A stretch of DNA of 64,000 nt from Sediminimonas qiaohouensis DSM 21189 (GCF_000423645.1 NZ_AUIJ01000007.1:85105-149104); one strand, 5' to 3'. Positions 44,702 to 53,920 are shown, counted from the first letter of the stretch. The notes: generated by a model from the sequence alone, not told the origin. Program-made: numbers and translations.

Positions 44702-46129
44702 ATGTCGTCCATTGACGTTCTGAAACGGTCCGCCGTGCGCAACCCGATTGCCGCTGTCTGTCTGATGATCTGTCTTGGCGGTGGCATCGCGCAGGGTGTC
44801 TTCCCCGCCAGCGGCGTGTCGGTCGCGGCCGTGCCGTTTTTCGGCGTCTATCTCGTGATCGCGTTCCGCAACATCGCCCGCGTCGGATGGGTGCTGCTTT
44901 TCTTCTCGTTCGCGATTGCCGTTCTGGCGCTGGCCGATGGTATCGAAACGCACATTTTCGCCGAGGCGGCGGTGCGTGTCGTTTTCCTGTCCGCGCTGCT
45001 GACGGCTGTCGCATTCCTGCGCATCGCGGCCACCCAGGATCCGGTTGTCGAGGTTGCCGGAGAATTCCTGACGGTGCAGCCGCCGACCCGCCGCTACGCC
45101 TCTCTGGGTGCGGGGGGCCATCTGTTCGGCGTGCTTCTGAACCTCGGCGGGCTCGGCGTGATGCTTGAGGTCATCATGAAAGGGTTGACGGCCCATCGCC
45201 ATGAAATGGACGATTTCGTGTTCGAGGCCCGCAAGCGCAGGATGGTGAACGCCTGTATGCGGGGGTTTTCCTCGATCGCGTTCTGGACGCCGTTCGGGAT
45301 CGCTCTCAACCTGATGATCCTCACGATTCCGGGGCTCGAATGGGCGAATCTCGCCCCTTACGGAATTGCGCTGGCCGGGGTGCTTTTCCTTCTGGGGTGG
45401 CTGCTCGACACGGTGGAATGGTGGCGCCCGCCCTCGGCGCGCGGCCGGGCCCCGGCCCTGACCGGAGACTTGCCGGGCTGGGCGCATTGGGCGGTCGTGA
45501 TCGTTGCCGGCCATGTCCTTGTGCTGGGGGGCGCCGTGGTGGTGCTGGACAGGGCGACCGAATACAGTTTCCAGACCGTCCTGATCACCATCGTGCCGGT
45601 TTATGCGCTTCTCTGGTCGGGTCTGCGGACGGGCATCGGCAGCATTCCCGACATGTCGTGCCGATTCGTGGCCCAGGCACCGCGATTCGCGACCGAGATG
45701 AGCGTCATCGCTTCGGCGGGGTTCATCGGCCTTGTCGCGCTGGAAGTGGTCCCGGTCGAATGGATTGCCGACCACTTGGGCTGGATTGCCACCCGGCCTG
45801 TCCTGACCGTCGTGCTGTTGATCATGACGGTGTTCCTGACGGGACTGCTGGGTGTGCACCCGATGATCTCGGTCGTGCTGCTGGCGGAAGTGGTCAACCG
45901 CATCGGTGTGGATGGTCTGTCGCCGCTCGCTCTGGGCCTTGCACTGGCTGGCGGCTGGAGCAGCATCATCTGCATGGGGCCTGCCATCACAGCCGTCGTT
46001 TATGCCTCCTCCATCGTCGGGGAACGGCCAGTGACCATCGGTTTGCGCTGGAACGGAATGTTCGGTCTTGCCAGCATCGTCCTCATCACGCTCATTGTCG
46101 GTGGCGGTGTCGCTACAGGGCTGCTCTGA
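44702..46129 (+). CDS. Unrecognised polytopic membrane protein, possible transporter
   Basis: A 475-residue protein with about twelve hydrophobic segments and no family I can name. Notable features: AAVPFFGVYLVIAFRNIARVGW near the start; MRGFSSIAFWTPFGIALNLMIL in the middle; and LTGLLGVHPMISVVLLAEVV and WSSIICMGPAITAVVYASSIVG near the end. The repeated P/G-broken helices look like the re-entrant loops of ion-coupled carboxylate carriers. Start uncertain: ATG 44702 has only a weak G-rich site; GTG 44633 is possible. It lies before the two-subunit CoA-transferase genes, so import or export of the pathway acid is a fair guess. Confidence 0.7.
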   Translation: MSSIDVLKRSAVRNPIAAVCLMICLGGGIAQGVFPASGVSVAAVPFFGVYLVIAFRNIARVGWVLLFFSFAIAVLALADGIETHIFAEAAVRVVFLSALLTAVAFLRIAATQDPVVEVAGEFLTVQPPTRRYASLGAGGHLFGVLLNLGGLGVMLEVIMKGLTAHRHEMDDFVFEARKRRMVNACMRGFSSIAFWTPFGIALNLMILTIPGLEWANLAPYGIALAGVLFLLGWLLDTVEWWRPPSARGRAPALTGDLPGWAHWAVVIVAGHVLVLGGAVVVLDRATEYSFQTVLITIVPVYALLWSGLRTGIGSIPDMSCRFVAQAPRFATEMSVIASAGFIGLVALEVVPVEWIADHLGWIATRPVLTVVLLIMTVFLTGLLGVHPMISVVLLAEVVNRIGVDGLSPLALGLALAGGWSSIICMGPAITAVVYASSIVGERPVTIGLRWNGMFGLASIVLITLIVGGGVATGLL

Positions 46130-46170
46130 GCGCTGGAGATTTTTCATCCGGGTCCGGGTACGGCCAATCG

Positions 46171-46180
46171 CACATATGTG
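46171..46180. promoter_or_regulatory. Motif B palindrome CACATATGTG (site 3)
   Basis: Perfect copy in the 184-base gap before the CoA-transferase genes. Its left flank AATCG is identical to that of the variant copy at 62829, so the conserved block is longer than the palindrome. Confidence 0.55.
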
Positions 46181-46313
46181 TTCGATCATGCCTGTCACAT
46201 GCCGGAAGGTGCCGGATCGCGTGAGTTCCACTACAGTTGTTCTGCGCAAATTCCCCGCGAATTCCCCGGTGGTCTACCAGGGAAACAGAAGCATCGGAGC
46301 GACGACCCATACG

Positions 46314-47252
46314 ATGGATGGCCAAACGAAACCCACGCGTCGCAGCAAGGTCACGGGGCTGCAGGACGCAGCGCATCTGGCCCGGGACGCCTTGCAGGAA
46401 CGTCCGGAGCTTTGCCTTGGCGGATTGTTCAAGCAGGGCCGGCCGGTCGCATTGGTGCGCGCGCTGCTGGCTGCGGGCGCAAAGGACCTGCATGTCTATT
46501 CATCGCCCGGCGCCGGCTATGACGTCGATCTGATGATCGCGGCGGGCGCGGTCGAGCAGGTGTTCATTCCCGGTGTCACGCTGGAAAACCGTCTCTGCCC
46601 CAATTTCCGAAGCGCGGTCGAGGCAGGGCAGGTGACCGCCCATGCACTTGATGCGCTGACCGTGGTGGGCGGGCTGATGGCCTCGGCCCATGGTGTTCCG
46701 TTCCAGCCGATCGACGCGCTGCGCGGGTCGGACGTCCTGAAGCACAATCCGCTGATCCGCGAAATCGACTGCCCCTTCTCGGGGCGCCGTATCCACGCCG
46801 TCGGACCGATCCGGCCCCGCGTCACGTTTCTGCACGCGCAAGAGTCCGACCGCTGGGGAAACCTGCGCCATCTCAGCACGATGATCTATGCCGATCAACT
46901 GATGGCGCGTGCCTCGGACATGGTCATTGCCAGCGTGGACAGGATCGTGCCGGACGAGGTCGTTCTGGACGATCCGGCGCGGGTAACGGTGCCGGCCCAC
47001 TATGTCGATGCCGTGGGCGAGGTGCCCTACGGCGCGCACCCCACCGCGAGCTTCCCCAATTACGCGATGGACGAGGATCATATCGACGCCTACGCAGATC
47101 TGGGCGATGCCGCCCGGACCGGCGACCGCGCCCGGCTGGACGAGTATATCGCGCGCCATGTGACCGGGCCGAAGACCCAGGACGACTATATCAAGGCGGT
47201 CGGCGGCGCCGAGCTTTTCGCCCGGCTCGAAGCGGAGGCGCGGAAAGAATGA
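46314..47252 (+). CDS. CoA-transferase family I, subunit A (GctA/IpdA-like)
   Basis: A 312-residue protein similar to glutaconate CoA-transferase A and to IpdA, the ring-opening hydrolase subunit of steroid degradation. LCLGGLFKQGRPVALVRALLAAGAKDLHVYSSP is the N-terminal CoA-binding strand; IRPRVTFLHAQESDRWGNL follows the known pattern. Either CoA transfer or hydrolysis of a cyclic 1,3-dione CoA ester is possible. Start at ATG 46314 is a best guess (weak Shine-Dalgarno; the open frame extends upstream). It overlaps subunit B by four bases. Confidence 0.83.
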   Translation: MDGQTKPTRRSKVTGLQDAAHLARDALQERPELCLGGLFKQGRPVALVRALLAAGAKDLHVYSSPGAGYDVDLMIAAGAVEQVFIPGVTLENRLCPNFRSAVEAGQVTAHALDALTVVGGLMASAHGVPFQPIDALRGSDVLKHNPLIREIDCPFSGRRIHAVGPIRPRVTFLHAQESDRWGNLRHLSTMIYADQLMARASDMVIASVDRIVPDEVVLDDPARVTVPAHYVDAVGEVPYGAHPTASFPNYAMDEDHIDAYADLGDAARTGDRARLDEYIARHVTGPKTQDDYIKAVGGAELFARLEAEARKE

Positions 47253-48016
47253 GCGCGGCAATTTCCCCCCTTGAGCAGATGGTTGTCGTGCTGGCCCGCG
47301 ACTTGGCCGATGGCGAACTGGGCGCGGCGGGTGCTGCGGCCCTGGTGCCGATGGCGGCGATCGCTCTGGCGCGAGAACTGCACGCGCCCAACCTGACAGT
47401 CGGTGGAGAAATGTTCTTCAATCCTGAGCCGGGTCGTTTGTATCCCTCGATGCTGGACGACCGCGCCCTGGGCCGCTGCGAAGCCGCCGAAACCTTCATC
47501 GAGCTTTTCGGCCACAGCCATCACGGGCTGGATTTCTTCTTTCACAGCGGCTTGCAGCACGATGCCTTCGGCAACATCAACCTGCATCACGTCGGTGGCA
47601 CGCTGCACGCGCCCGGGATTCGCGGGCCGGGGGCGGCCAACCTGTCCTACTGCCACACCTCGACGCGGTTCTACATCTGCCCCACGGTTCATACGGCGCG
47701 AAATTTTGTCGAGAAAGTAGATTTCATCACCATACCGGGGCACCTCTCGGGGCCCGAGGCGAAACGCGCCGCCGCCCTGACAAATGAGGGGCCGCGGTTC
47801 GTGGTGACACCCCGCGCGGTTCTGGATTTCGACCCGGCGACGCTGCGGATGCGGCTGAAATCGGTCCATGCGGGCACGACCGCCGAAGAGGTGCAGCGCC
47901 ACACGGGGTTCGAGCTTGGATTCTCGGGCGACGTGCCAACGACGCCGCCGCCAACAGACGACGAGCTGTCAATCCTGCGCGAGCGGGTCGACAAGACCGG
48001 CACTCTGCGCGCCTGA
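47249..48016 (+). CDS. CoA-transferase family I, subunit B (GctB/IpdB-like)
   Basis: A 255-residue partner of subunit A. LTVGGEMFFNPEPGRLYPS contains a Glu near where GctB enzymes carry their CoA-accepting Glu; whether it aligns exactly decides between transferase and IpdAB-like hydrolase. GLDFFFHSGLQHDAFGNINLHHVGG and the C-terminal TPRAVLDFDPATLRMRLKSVHAGTT are family features. Same operon as subunit A and the TAXI-TRAP importer downstream. Confidence 0.83.
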   Translation: MSAAISPLEQMVVVLARDLADGELGAAGAAALVPMAAIALARELHAPNLTVGGEMFFNPEPGRLYPSMLDDRALGRCEAAETFIELFGHSHHGLDFFFHSGLQHDAFGNINLHHVGGTLHAPGIRGPGAANLSYCHTSTRFYICPTVHTARNFVEKVDFITIPGHLSGPEAKRAAALTNEGPRFVVTPRAVLDFDPATLRMRLKSVHAGTTAEEVQRHTGFELGFSGDVPTTPPPTDDELSILRERVDKTGTLRA

Positions 48017-48059
48017 AGCGCGGATGCCGATAACTTTGAACAACCACTGGGAGGAAGAG

Positions 48060-49031
48060 ATGTTCAAACGCATGATGACTGAAAACCGGCGGGCAATCGG
48101 TGCCGCGGCGGCCTTGAGTGCCATTCTTGTCGGCGGGGCGGTTTCGGCCAAGGACCTGACGATGGGGACCACGAGCCCGACGTCCAGCCACTTCACGATC
48201 TCGGTCGCGATGAGCAAGGCGATCGAGACCGGCATGGAAGATACCACCGTCAATGTGATCGAGACCGGCGCCAGCGTGGACAATGTCCTGCGCCTCGCAC
48301 GGGACGAAATCGATCTCGGCCTTGCCACCACCGACATTCTGATCGCGGCCCGAAACGGCTCGGGCAAGTTCGAAGGCAACGCCGTTCCCGACACGGTCGC
48401 GCTCTATCCCTACAGCGCGTCGGTCCTGCTGATTGCCGCAACCGAGGAGTCGGGTGTGACCTCGCTCGAGGATCTGGATGGCAAGAAGTTCAATCCGGGT
48501 ATCCGGGGATCGGCGGCCGAGAACCTGACAACCACCGTACTGTCGATGTTCGACATCAACGCCGACCTCGTGCACGGGGCCGTCGGTGACGCGGTCGAAG
48601 GCATCAAGAACCGCCAGATCATCGGCTACAGCAAATACGGGGCCGCAAACTCTGTCGATGCAACCCTGCAAGAGTTGATGACCAGCACCGAGATGCGGTT
48701 GATCGGCTTTTCCGAGGAGCAGGAGAAAGCGGCAACGGAATCCATGGAGGGCGTCGGTTTCACGACCCTTCCCGCGGGGCTTATCCCGGGGTCCGAAGAA
48801 ATGCGGGTGCCCAAGCTCAATGTCTTCTTCCTGACCCGCACCGGCGTCATGGACGACGACACCGCCTATGACATCGCCCGCAGCATCCACCAGAACATGG
48901 ATCTGCTGGTCGAGGCCTGGCCGCAACTGGCGGAATACGACATCGCCGCCGATGCCGTCGCCACCATCGAGACCGGTATACCCTATCATCCAGGCGCGGC
49001 GCAGTACTGGAAAGAAGCTTTAGGAAACTGA
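48060..49031 (+). CDS. TAXI-family TRAP transporter solute-binding protein
   Basis: A 323-residue periplasmic protein with signal peptide (cleavage near AVSA/KDL, residue 30). ATG 48060 follows GGGAGGAAG; the longer open frame is a shadow of subunit B. Fold markers: TMGTTSPTSSHFTISVAMSKAIE, NVLRLARDEIDLGLATTDIL, SLEDLDGKKFNPGIRGSAAEN. It serves the fused permease 85 bases downstream. Confidence 0.9.
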   Translation: MFKRMMTENRRAIGAAAALSAILVGGAVSAKDLTMGTTSPTSSHFTISVAMSKAIETGMEDTTVNVIETGASVDNVLRLARDEIDLGLATTDILIAARNGSGKFEGNAVPDTVALYPYSASVLLIAATEESGVTSLEDLDGKKFNPGIRGSAAENLTTTVLSMFDINADLVHGAVGDAVEGIKNRQIIGYSKYGAANSVDATLQELMTSTEMRLIGFSEEQEKAATESMEGVGFTTLPAGLIPGSEEMRVPKLNVFFLTRTGVMDDDTAYDIARSIHQNMDLLVEAWPQLAEYDIAADAVATIETGIPYHPGAAQYWKEALGN

Positions 49032-49116
49032 TTCCGCCCGGCGGACAGTCGCACAGCCGGTCAAACGGACCGGTCGAGCGGGGCGCCCCATGCGCCCTGC
49101 CGTCTCGGGAGGGAAC

Positions 49117-51060
49117 ATGAGACAATCATCGAGCGAAGCTTCGCCTTGGGAACGGCGCGGCGCGCAGGCACTCGGCGCGTTGTTCGCGGCATTCGTCGCA
49201 CTGCATTTCTACAATGCCCTGTACGGACAGTTCGAACCGCTGGTTCAACGACCGATCTTTATCGGCTTCGGTCTGGGCGGTGCCTTTTTCCTCTACGCCG
49301 CGCGCGCGGCGCGGACCGGCGGTCGAAGCGGCCTGGAACGGGCCATCGACATCACGCTCGGGCTGCTGGCCTTTGGCGTGTGCCTCTATGTGATCCTCAA
49401 CCGGGATCGCTTTTCCGACATCATGGTGCAGTACGGCCCGCTCGACAAGGCGGCCGGTCTGCTGGCCGTCGTGCTGACGCTCGAAGCGGCCCGCCGGGTG
49501 ATCGGCTGGTTTCTGCCCTTGCTGGCGCTGTCTACGGTCCTCTATTATTACTTCGGGTATGATCTGATTGACGGGAGCTGGCGCCCGCCGCGGGTTTCGG
49601 CGCGCACGGCGGTCGAGACCTTCTACAGTTCGACCACCGGCATCTTCGGCTATCTTGCGGATGTGGGCGCGCGGGTCATTACGATCTATGTGCTTCTGGG
49701 GGCGTTGCTGCTGTCCACCGGGGCGACCGACGTGTTCATGAAAATGGCCACCTGGATCGCCGGACGCACGTTTGGCGGTCCCGCCAAGGTCTGCGCCCTG
49801 TCCTCGGCGATGTTCGGGACAGTGACCGGATCGGCGGTGGCCAATGTGATGGCGACGGGTTCGATCACCATCCCCACGATGAAGCGGCTGCGCTATCCGC
49901 CGGCCTTTGCCGGGGCGGTCGAGGCGGTTGCGTCTTCCGCCGGTCAGCTGACGCCGCCGGTAATGGGGGCGGGGGCGTTCATCATGGCCGAGTTCCTGAA
50001 CATTCCCTACACCCAGATCGCCGTGGCAGCGGTCGGTCCTGCGTTTCTCTACTACCTCGCGATATGGCTCGGGGTGGACCTTTATGCGCGCCGCACGGGC
50101 CTTCAGCCCACGCCGAAAAACGAAATGCCGAAACCGGCGGATTTCCTGGCCCCCGACAAGGCGATCCCGCTGTTTCTTCCCATCGGGACGGTGATCTATT
50201 TCCTGTTTCAAGGCTATACACCGAGCTTTGCGGGCGCGGCGTCGATCATCGTTCTGATCCTGACCTGCGCGGTCGTGCGCCCCTTTTCCCAGGAGGCCCG
50301 GGTGCAGGGGCTGCGCGCCTGTTGGGCCGGACTGGCCCGGGACGTTTACGAAGGGATGGTCGAAGCCGGCCGCGCGCTGGTGATGATCGCTGCGCTGCTG
50401 GCCTGTGCCGCGATCGTGGTGAAGGTCCTGACGGCGACGGGCGCGGGGGTGAAGATCTCGAACCTGCTGTTTTCGGTGTCCGATCAGGGCCTGATCGTCG
50501 CCTTGCTGCTGGCGGCGGTGCTGTCGATCGTGCTGGGTATGGATGTGCCGACGACCGCCTCTTACGTTCTGGCGGCGGCAGTCGCGGCCCCCAGCCTCGT
50601 GCGGCTTGGCCTGCCGGAACTGACGGCGCATCTGTTCGTGTTCTACTACGCGATCCTGTCGGCCATCACGCCACCGGTCTGCGCCAGTGTCTATGCGGCG
50701 GCCGCGCTGGCCGGGGCCAACTTCTGGAAGGTGGCGGGTCGCGCGCTGGTGCTCGCCGGGGCGGTCTATGTGGTTCCGTTCCTGTTCGTGTTCAGGCCGG
50801 GCATCCTGGCGCAGGGCGGGACCGGTCAGGTCGTTCTGGATGTGGGCGTGGCAAGTGCCGCGGTCTTCGCCGTCAGCGTCGGGTTGACCGGCTATCTCAG
50901 GGGAACGCTGCGGCTTCTCGGGCGGGGCATGTTTCTGGTGACGGCTGCTTTGCTGTTTTATGCTGCGCCGATGGCCGACATTGTGGGGGGGCTGGCGCTG
51001 ATCGGACTGGTGGCATGGCGGCTTCTGCGCGGAGAACGGCGGATTGCACAGAACGGATAA
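49117..51060 (+). CDS. TAXI-type TRAP transporter fused permease
   Basis: A 647-residue membrane protein of the same family as 33236-35203. ATG 49117 follows GGGAGGG; ATG 49090 is less likely. Motifs: LSSAMFGTVTGSAVANVMATG, GAVEAVASSAGQLTPPVMGAGAF, VLGMDVPTTASYVLAA and SAITPPVCASVYAAAALA. With the preceding binding protein it makes a second, complete TAXI importer in the island. Confidence 0.93.
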   Translation: MRQSSSEASPWERRGAQALGALFAAFVALHFYNALYGQFEPLVQRPIFIGFGLGGAFFLYAARAARTGGRSGLERAIDITLGLLAFGVCLYVILNRDRFSDIMVQYGPLDKAAGLLAVVLTLEAARRVIGWFLPLLALSTVLYYYFGYDLIDGSWRPPRVSARTAVETFYSSTTGIFGYLADVGARVITIYVLLGALLLSTGATDVFMKMATWIAGRTFGGPAKVCALSSAMFGTVTGSAVANVMATGSITIPTMKRLRYPPAFAGAVEAVASSAGQLTPPVMGAGAFIMAEFLNIPYTQIAVAAVGPAFLYYLAIWLGVDLYARRTGLQPTPKNEMPKPADFLAPDKAIPLFLPIGTVIYFLFQGYTPSFAGAASIIVLILTCAVVRPFSQEARVQGLRACWAGLARDVYEGMVEAGRALVMIAALLACAAIVVKVLTATGAGVKISNLLFSVSDQGLIVALLLAAVLSIVLGMDVPTTASYVLAAAVAAPSLVRLGLPELTAHLFVFYYAILSAITPPVCASVYAAAALAGANFWKVAGRALVLAGAVYVVPFLFVFRPGILAQGGTGQVVLDVGVASAAVFAVSVGLTGYLRGTLRLLGRGMFLVTAALLFYAAPMADIVGGLALIGLVAWRLLRGERRIAQNG

Positions 51061-51064
51061 TGCA

Positions 51065-51111
51065 TTGCTTCGCAAAGCAAAGGGCCACCGCTGAAAACCG
51101 GCGACGGCCCT
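51065..51111. terminator. Two hairpins between convergent genes
   Basis: TTGCTT-CGCA-AAGCAA (51065-51080), followed by AGGGCC...GGCCCT (51081-51111) with GTTTGCGTT after it. They lie between the permease gene (plus) and the DUF35 gene (minus) and probably end transcription from one or both sides. T runs are short. Confidence 0.5.
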
Positions 51112-51147
51112 GTTTGCGTTCGGCCCCGAGCGCCTGTGCGCGCGGGT

Positions 51148-51552
51148 TCAGGTCATCCGGAAATAGGGATGGGCGATCTCGTCGGAGGCCTTCACGAAGG
51201 TCACTTCGACCCTGGCTCCGATATGCACCTTTTCCGGATCGTCGGTCTGGATCCGGCTCATCATCCGCGGGCCTTCCTCCAGTTCGATCAACGCAACGAC
51301 GTAAGGCACGTCGTCGGCAAAGGCCGGGCCTGCCGGGCGGCGGGCGATGGTGAAGCTGTGTACCTCGCCGCGCCCGCTGACCGTGTCGAATCTCAGGTTG
51401 TCGGAATGGCAATGCGGGCAGATCGCGCGCGGATAGAAGTGATGCTTGCCGCAATCGCCGCAAAGCGGGATGTCAAGGCGGCCTTCCTGCGCGGCCTCCC
51501 AGTAGGGGGCGCTGTCGTGGTCGATCACCGGAAGCGGTTTTTCAGGGCTCAT
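51148..51552 (-). CDS. DUF35 OB-fold zinc-ribbon protein (copy 3)
   Basis: A 134-residue protein with zinc ribbon CGDC...CPHC near residues 33-49 and OB-fold VSGRGEVHSFTIARRP...MMSRIQ. It differs from copies 1 and 2 by lacking the RKPERGGDYNV block (here RRPAGPAFADDVPYVVAL). Its thiolase-like partner is encoded four bases upstream in the same operon. Confidence 0.88.
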   Translation of the reverse strand: MSPEKPLPVIDHDSAPYWEAAQEGRLDIPLCGDCGKHHFYPRAICPHCHSDNLRFDTVSGRGEVHSFTIARRPAGPAFADDVPYVVALIELEEGPRMMSRIQTDDPEKVHIGARVEVTFVKASDEIAHPYFRMT

Positions 51553-51556
51553 GGGC

Positions 51557-52729
51557 TCAGTCCTTCTGCAAAATCACGGTCGCGCCGGAGGACAATGTGC
51601 CCCCCGTGCCATGCACCAGCGCGGTCTCGGCACCCGCGACCTGCCGGTCGCCGCAGACGCCCCGCAACTGGCGGCACGCCTCAATCAACAGAAACATTCC
51701 GTACATGCCCGGATGCAGTGCCGAGAGGCCCCCGCCATTGGTGTTCATCGGAAAGGCGCCGCCGGGCGCCGTGCGCTGACCCGAGACAAAATCGCCGCCT
51801 TCGCCGATCTTGCAGAAGCCAAGCGCTTCGAGCGTCAAAAGCACCGTGATCGTGAAACTGTCGTAGACCTCGACCACGTCGATATCCGAATGGCTCACCC
51901 CGGCCATTTTCATCGCGGTTTCGCCGGCCTTCTGCGCGGGCAGCAGGCGGGCGAGATCCGGCATCTCTCCGATGGCCCAATGGGTATGCGCCTCGCCATA
52001 GCCCTTGACCGCGACGGGGGCGGTCTTGAGGTCCCTGGCGCGTTCGGCGGTGGTCATCACGATGGCCCCCGCGCCGTCGGTGACAAGACAGCAATCGAGC
52101 AGGTGCAGCGGTTCCGAGATCATCGTGCTGGACAGCACATCGTCAACGGAGAGCGGATCGCGCCGCGTCGCGGCGGGGTTCAGCTGCGCCCATTTCCGGG
52201 TGGCGACGGCAATCTCGGCCAGATTCTCGGAGGTGGTGCCGTATTCGTGCATGTGACGCCGCGCCGCCATCGCGTAGCCGCCCACGGGCGTCGGCATCCC
52301 GTAGGGTGTTTCGTGCTGCATCGACAGGACCGAGGGACGTCCGCCCAGATTGCGGCTGCGCAGGGATTTCTGGTCGGAACTGTAGACGATCAGGGCAACC
52401 TCGCAATAGCCCTCGCGCAGCGCCATCGCGGCGTGGGCGACATGCGCCTCGAAGGCCGAGCCGCCGATATTGGTGCCATCGACATAGGTCGGCATGATAT
52501 TGAGGTATTCGCCCAGCGTCACCGTGGCGAGCTGTCCGGGCCCAGGCACCCCCCACATGCCGGCGGTCAGAAGACCGTCGACATCGTCCAGCGTCAGGCC
52601 GGCTTCCTCGACGGCGGCCTTCGCCACCAGGGCGGCATGGCCCAGAACCGAGGCCTTGGTGACGAATTTCCCGTCCTCGATAGGCGCGTCGGCAATGCCG
52701 ACGATCACCGGATCGCGTCCGTTCTTCAT
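51557..52729 (-). CDS. Thiolase-superfamily Ltp2-like protein lacking the thiolase Cys (copy 3)
   Basis: A 390-residue protein; DGTNIGGSAFEAHVAHAAMA replaces the Cys motif, and VYDSFTITVLLTLEALGF, NTNGGGLSALHPGMYGM and HGTGGTLSSGATVI match copies 1 and 2. It is more divergent from those two than they are from each other, so a different substrate is likely. Pairs with the DUF35 gene at 51148. Confidence 0.86.
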   Translation of the reverse strand: MKNGRDPVIVGIADAPIEDGKFVTKASVLGHAALVAKAAVEEAGLTLDDVDGLLTAGMWGVPGPGQLATVTLGEYLNIMPTYVDGTNIGGSAFEAHVAHAAMALREGYCEVALIVYSSDQKSLRSRNLGGRPSVLSMQHETPYGMPTPVGGYAMAARRHMHEYGTTSENLAEIAVATRKWAQLNPAATRRDPLSVDDVLSSTMISEPLHLLDCCLVTDGAGAIVMTTAERARDLKTAPVAVKGYGEAHTHWAIGEMPDLARLLPAQKAGETAMKMAGVSHSDIDVVEVYDSFTITVLLTLEALGFCKIGEGGDFVSGQRTAPGGAFPMNTNGGGLSALHPGMYGMFLLIEACRQLRGVCGDRQVAGAETALVHGTGGTLSSGATVILQKD

Positions 52730-52777
52730 ATGCTCTTTCCCTTTGTTGTCCGGTCGTATCCCAAAGCGGCCCCGATG

Positions 52778-53920
52778 TCAGTTCGGGCGCATGGTCTTGG
52801 CAATCAGCGTGCGCTGAATCTGCGAGGTCCCGCCGCCGATGGTGCTTTGCATCCCTTCGCGGAAATACCGTTCCATATCGGCCTCGGGCAGCATGGAATG
52901 ACCGCCGAGGATCTGCATGCCGTTGCGCGTGACGGTCTGAAGGGTCTCGGAGGCAAAGAGTTTCGCCATCGAGACTTCGCGCGTACAGGGCGTCTTGGCC
53001 GCGGCCAGGCTGGCCGCGCGATAGACCAGCAGCCGCGCGGCGTCGACCTGGGTCTGCATGTCGGCCAGCATGTGGCGGATCACCTGAAAGTCGAAGATCG
53101 GCTTGTCGAACTGGATCCGTTCATGCGCGTAGCGCAGGGCATCGTCCACCGCTGTCTGGGCATTGCCGACATAGGCGGCGGCCACGGCGACACGTTCCAG
53201 TTCCAGATGGTCGGTGATGATCGACCAGCCCGCGTTCTCGGTGCCCAGCAGCGCGTCCGCCGGCAGTTTCACGTCGTCGACGAAAATCTCGGTGGTGCCG
53301 GTCGCGCGCCGCGCCAGGGTCGGCAGTTTGCGGATGTCCAGCCCCTCGGTATCGTTGGGGATCAGGAAGACCGACAACCCCTTGTGCTTGGGCGCGTCGG
53401 GGTCGGTGCGGGTCAGCATGGCGAGGATCGCATTGTCGGCCGTCGCGCCCGAGCACCAGAGCTTCTGCCCCTTGACCACCCAGCCATTGCCGTCGCGCCG
53501 CGCACGGGTCCTGGTCGAGGCCGCGTCCGACCCGGCGCCGGGTTCGGAAATCGAGATCGAGAAGCGGATGTCGCCATCCAGGAACGGCTGGATGTAACGC
53601 TCTTTCTGTTTGGGCGTGCCGAATTTCTCGATATTCATCGCGGTGAAGGTGGCCACCATCAGGCCGGTCGAGAAATCGAAGCCGTATTTCGCCAGCCCCT
53701 CGCACATCAGCGCGTAATCCATGATGTCGCCGCCCAGCCCGCCGCTTTCCTCGGAGAACAGGATGCCGAGCCAGCCCTGCCTGGCCACCTTTTCATAGGC
53801 CTCATAGGGGTATTCGCGCTCGAGGTCGCATTTGCGGATGTAGTCGCGGCCGATCTCTTCGTCGATGAAACGCTCGACGGTCGCGCGCCACATCTCCTGC
53901 TCGGGCGTCAGAAAGTTCAT
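52778..53920 (-). CDS. Acyl-CoA dehydrogenase
   Basis: A 380-residue acyl-CoA dehydrogenase. LGILFSEESGGLGGD, SEPGAGSDAASTRT, GQKLWCSGATADNA, FDKPIFDFQVIRHMLADMQ, QILGGHSMLPEADMERYFRE and IGGGTSQIQRTLI. Glu242 (HLELERVAVA) fits the isovaleryl-type base. The residue set TSQIQR near the end is typical. It overlaps the hot-dog gene before it by four bases; no non-catalytic partner is adjacent, so it is probably a homotetramer. Confidence 0.92.
   Translation of the reverse strand: MNFLTPEQEMWRATVERFIDEEIGRDYIRKCDLEREYPYEAYEKVARQGWLGILFSEESGGLGGDIMDYALMCEGLAKYGFDFSTGLMVATFTAMNIEKFGTPKQKERYIQPFLDGDIRFSISISEPGAGSDAASTRTRARRDGNGWVVKGQKLWCSGATADNAILAMLTRTDPDAPKHKGLSVFLIPNDTEGLDIRKLPTLARRATGTTEIFVDDVKLPADALLGTENAGWSIITDHLELERVAVAAAYVGNAQTAVDDALRYAHERIQFDKPIFDFQVIRHMLADMQTQVDAARLLVYRAASLAAAKTPCTREVSMAKLFASETLQTVTRNGMQILGGHSMLPEADMERYFREGMQSTIGGGTSQIQRTLIAKTMRPN

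Noticed and set aside
44390..46249. A 619-codon open frame on the minus strand
   Set aside because: Antisense to the membrane protein gene; highly charged shadow composition and no Shine-Dalgarno.
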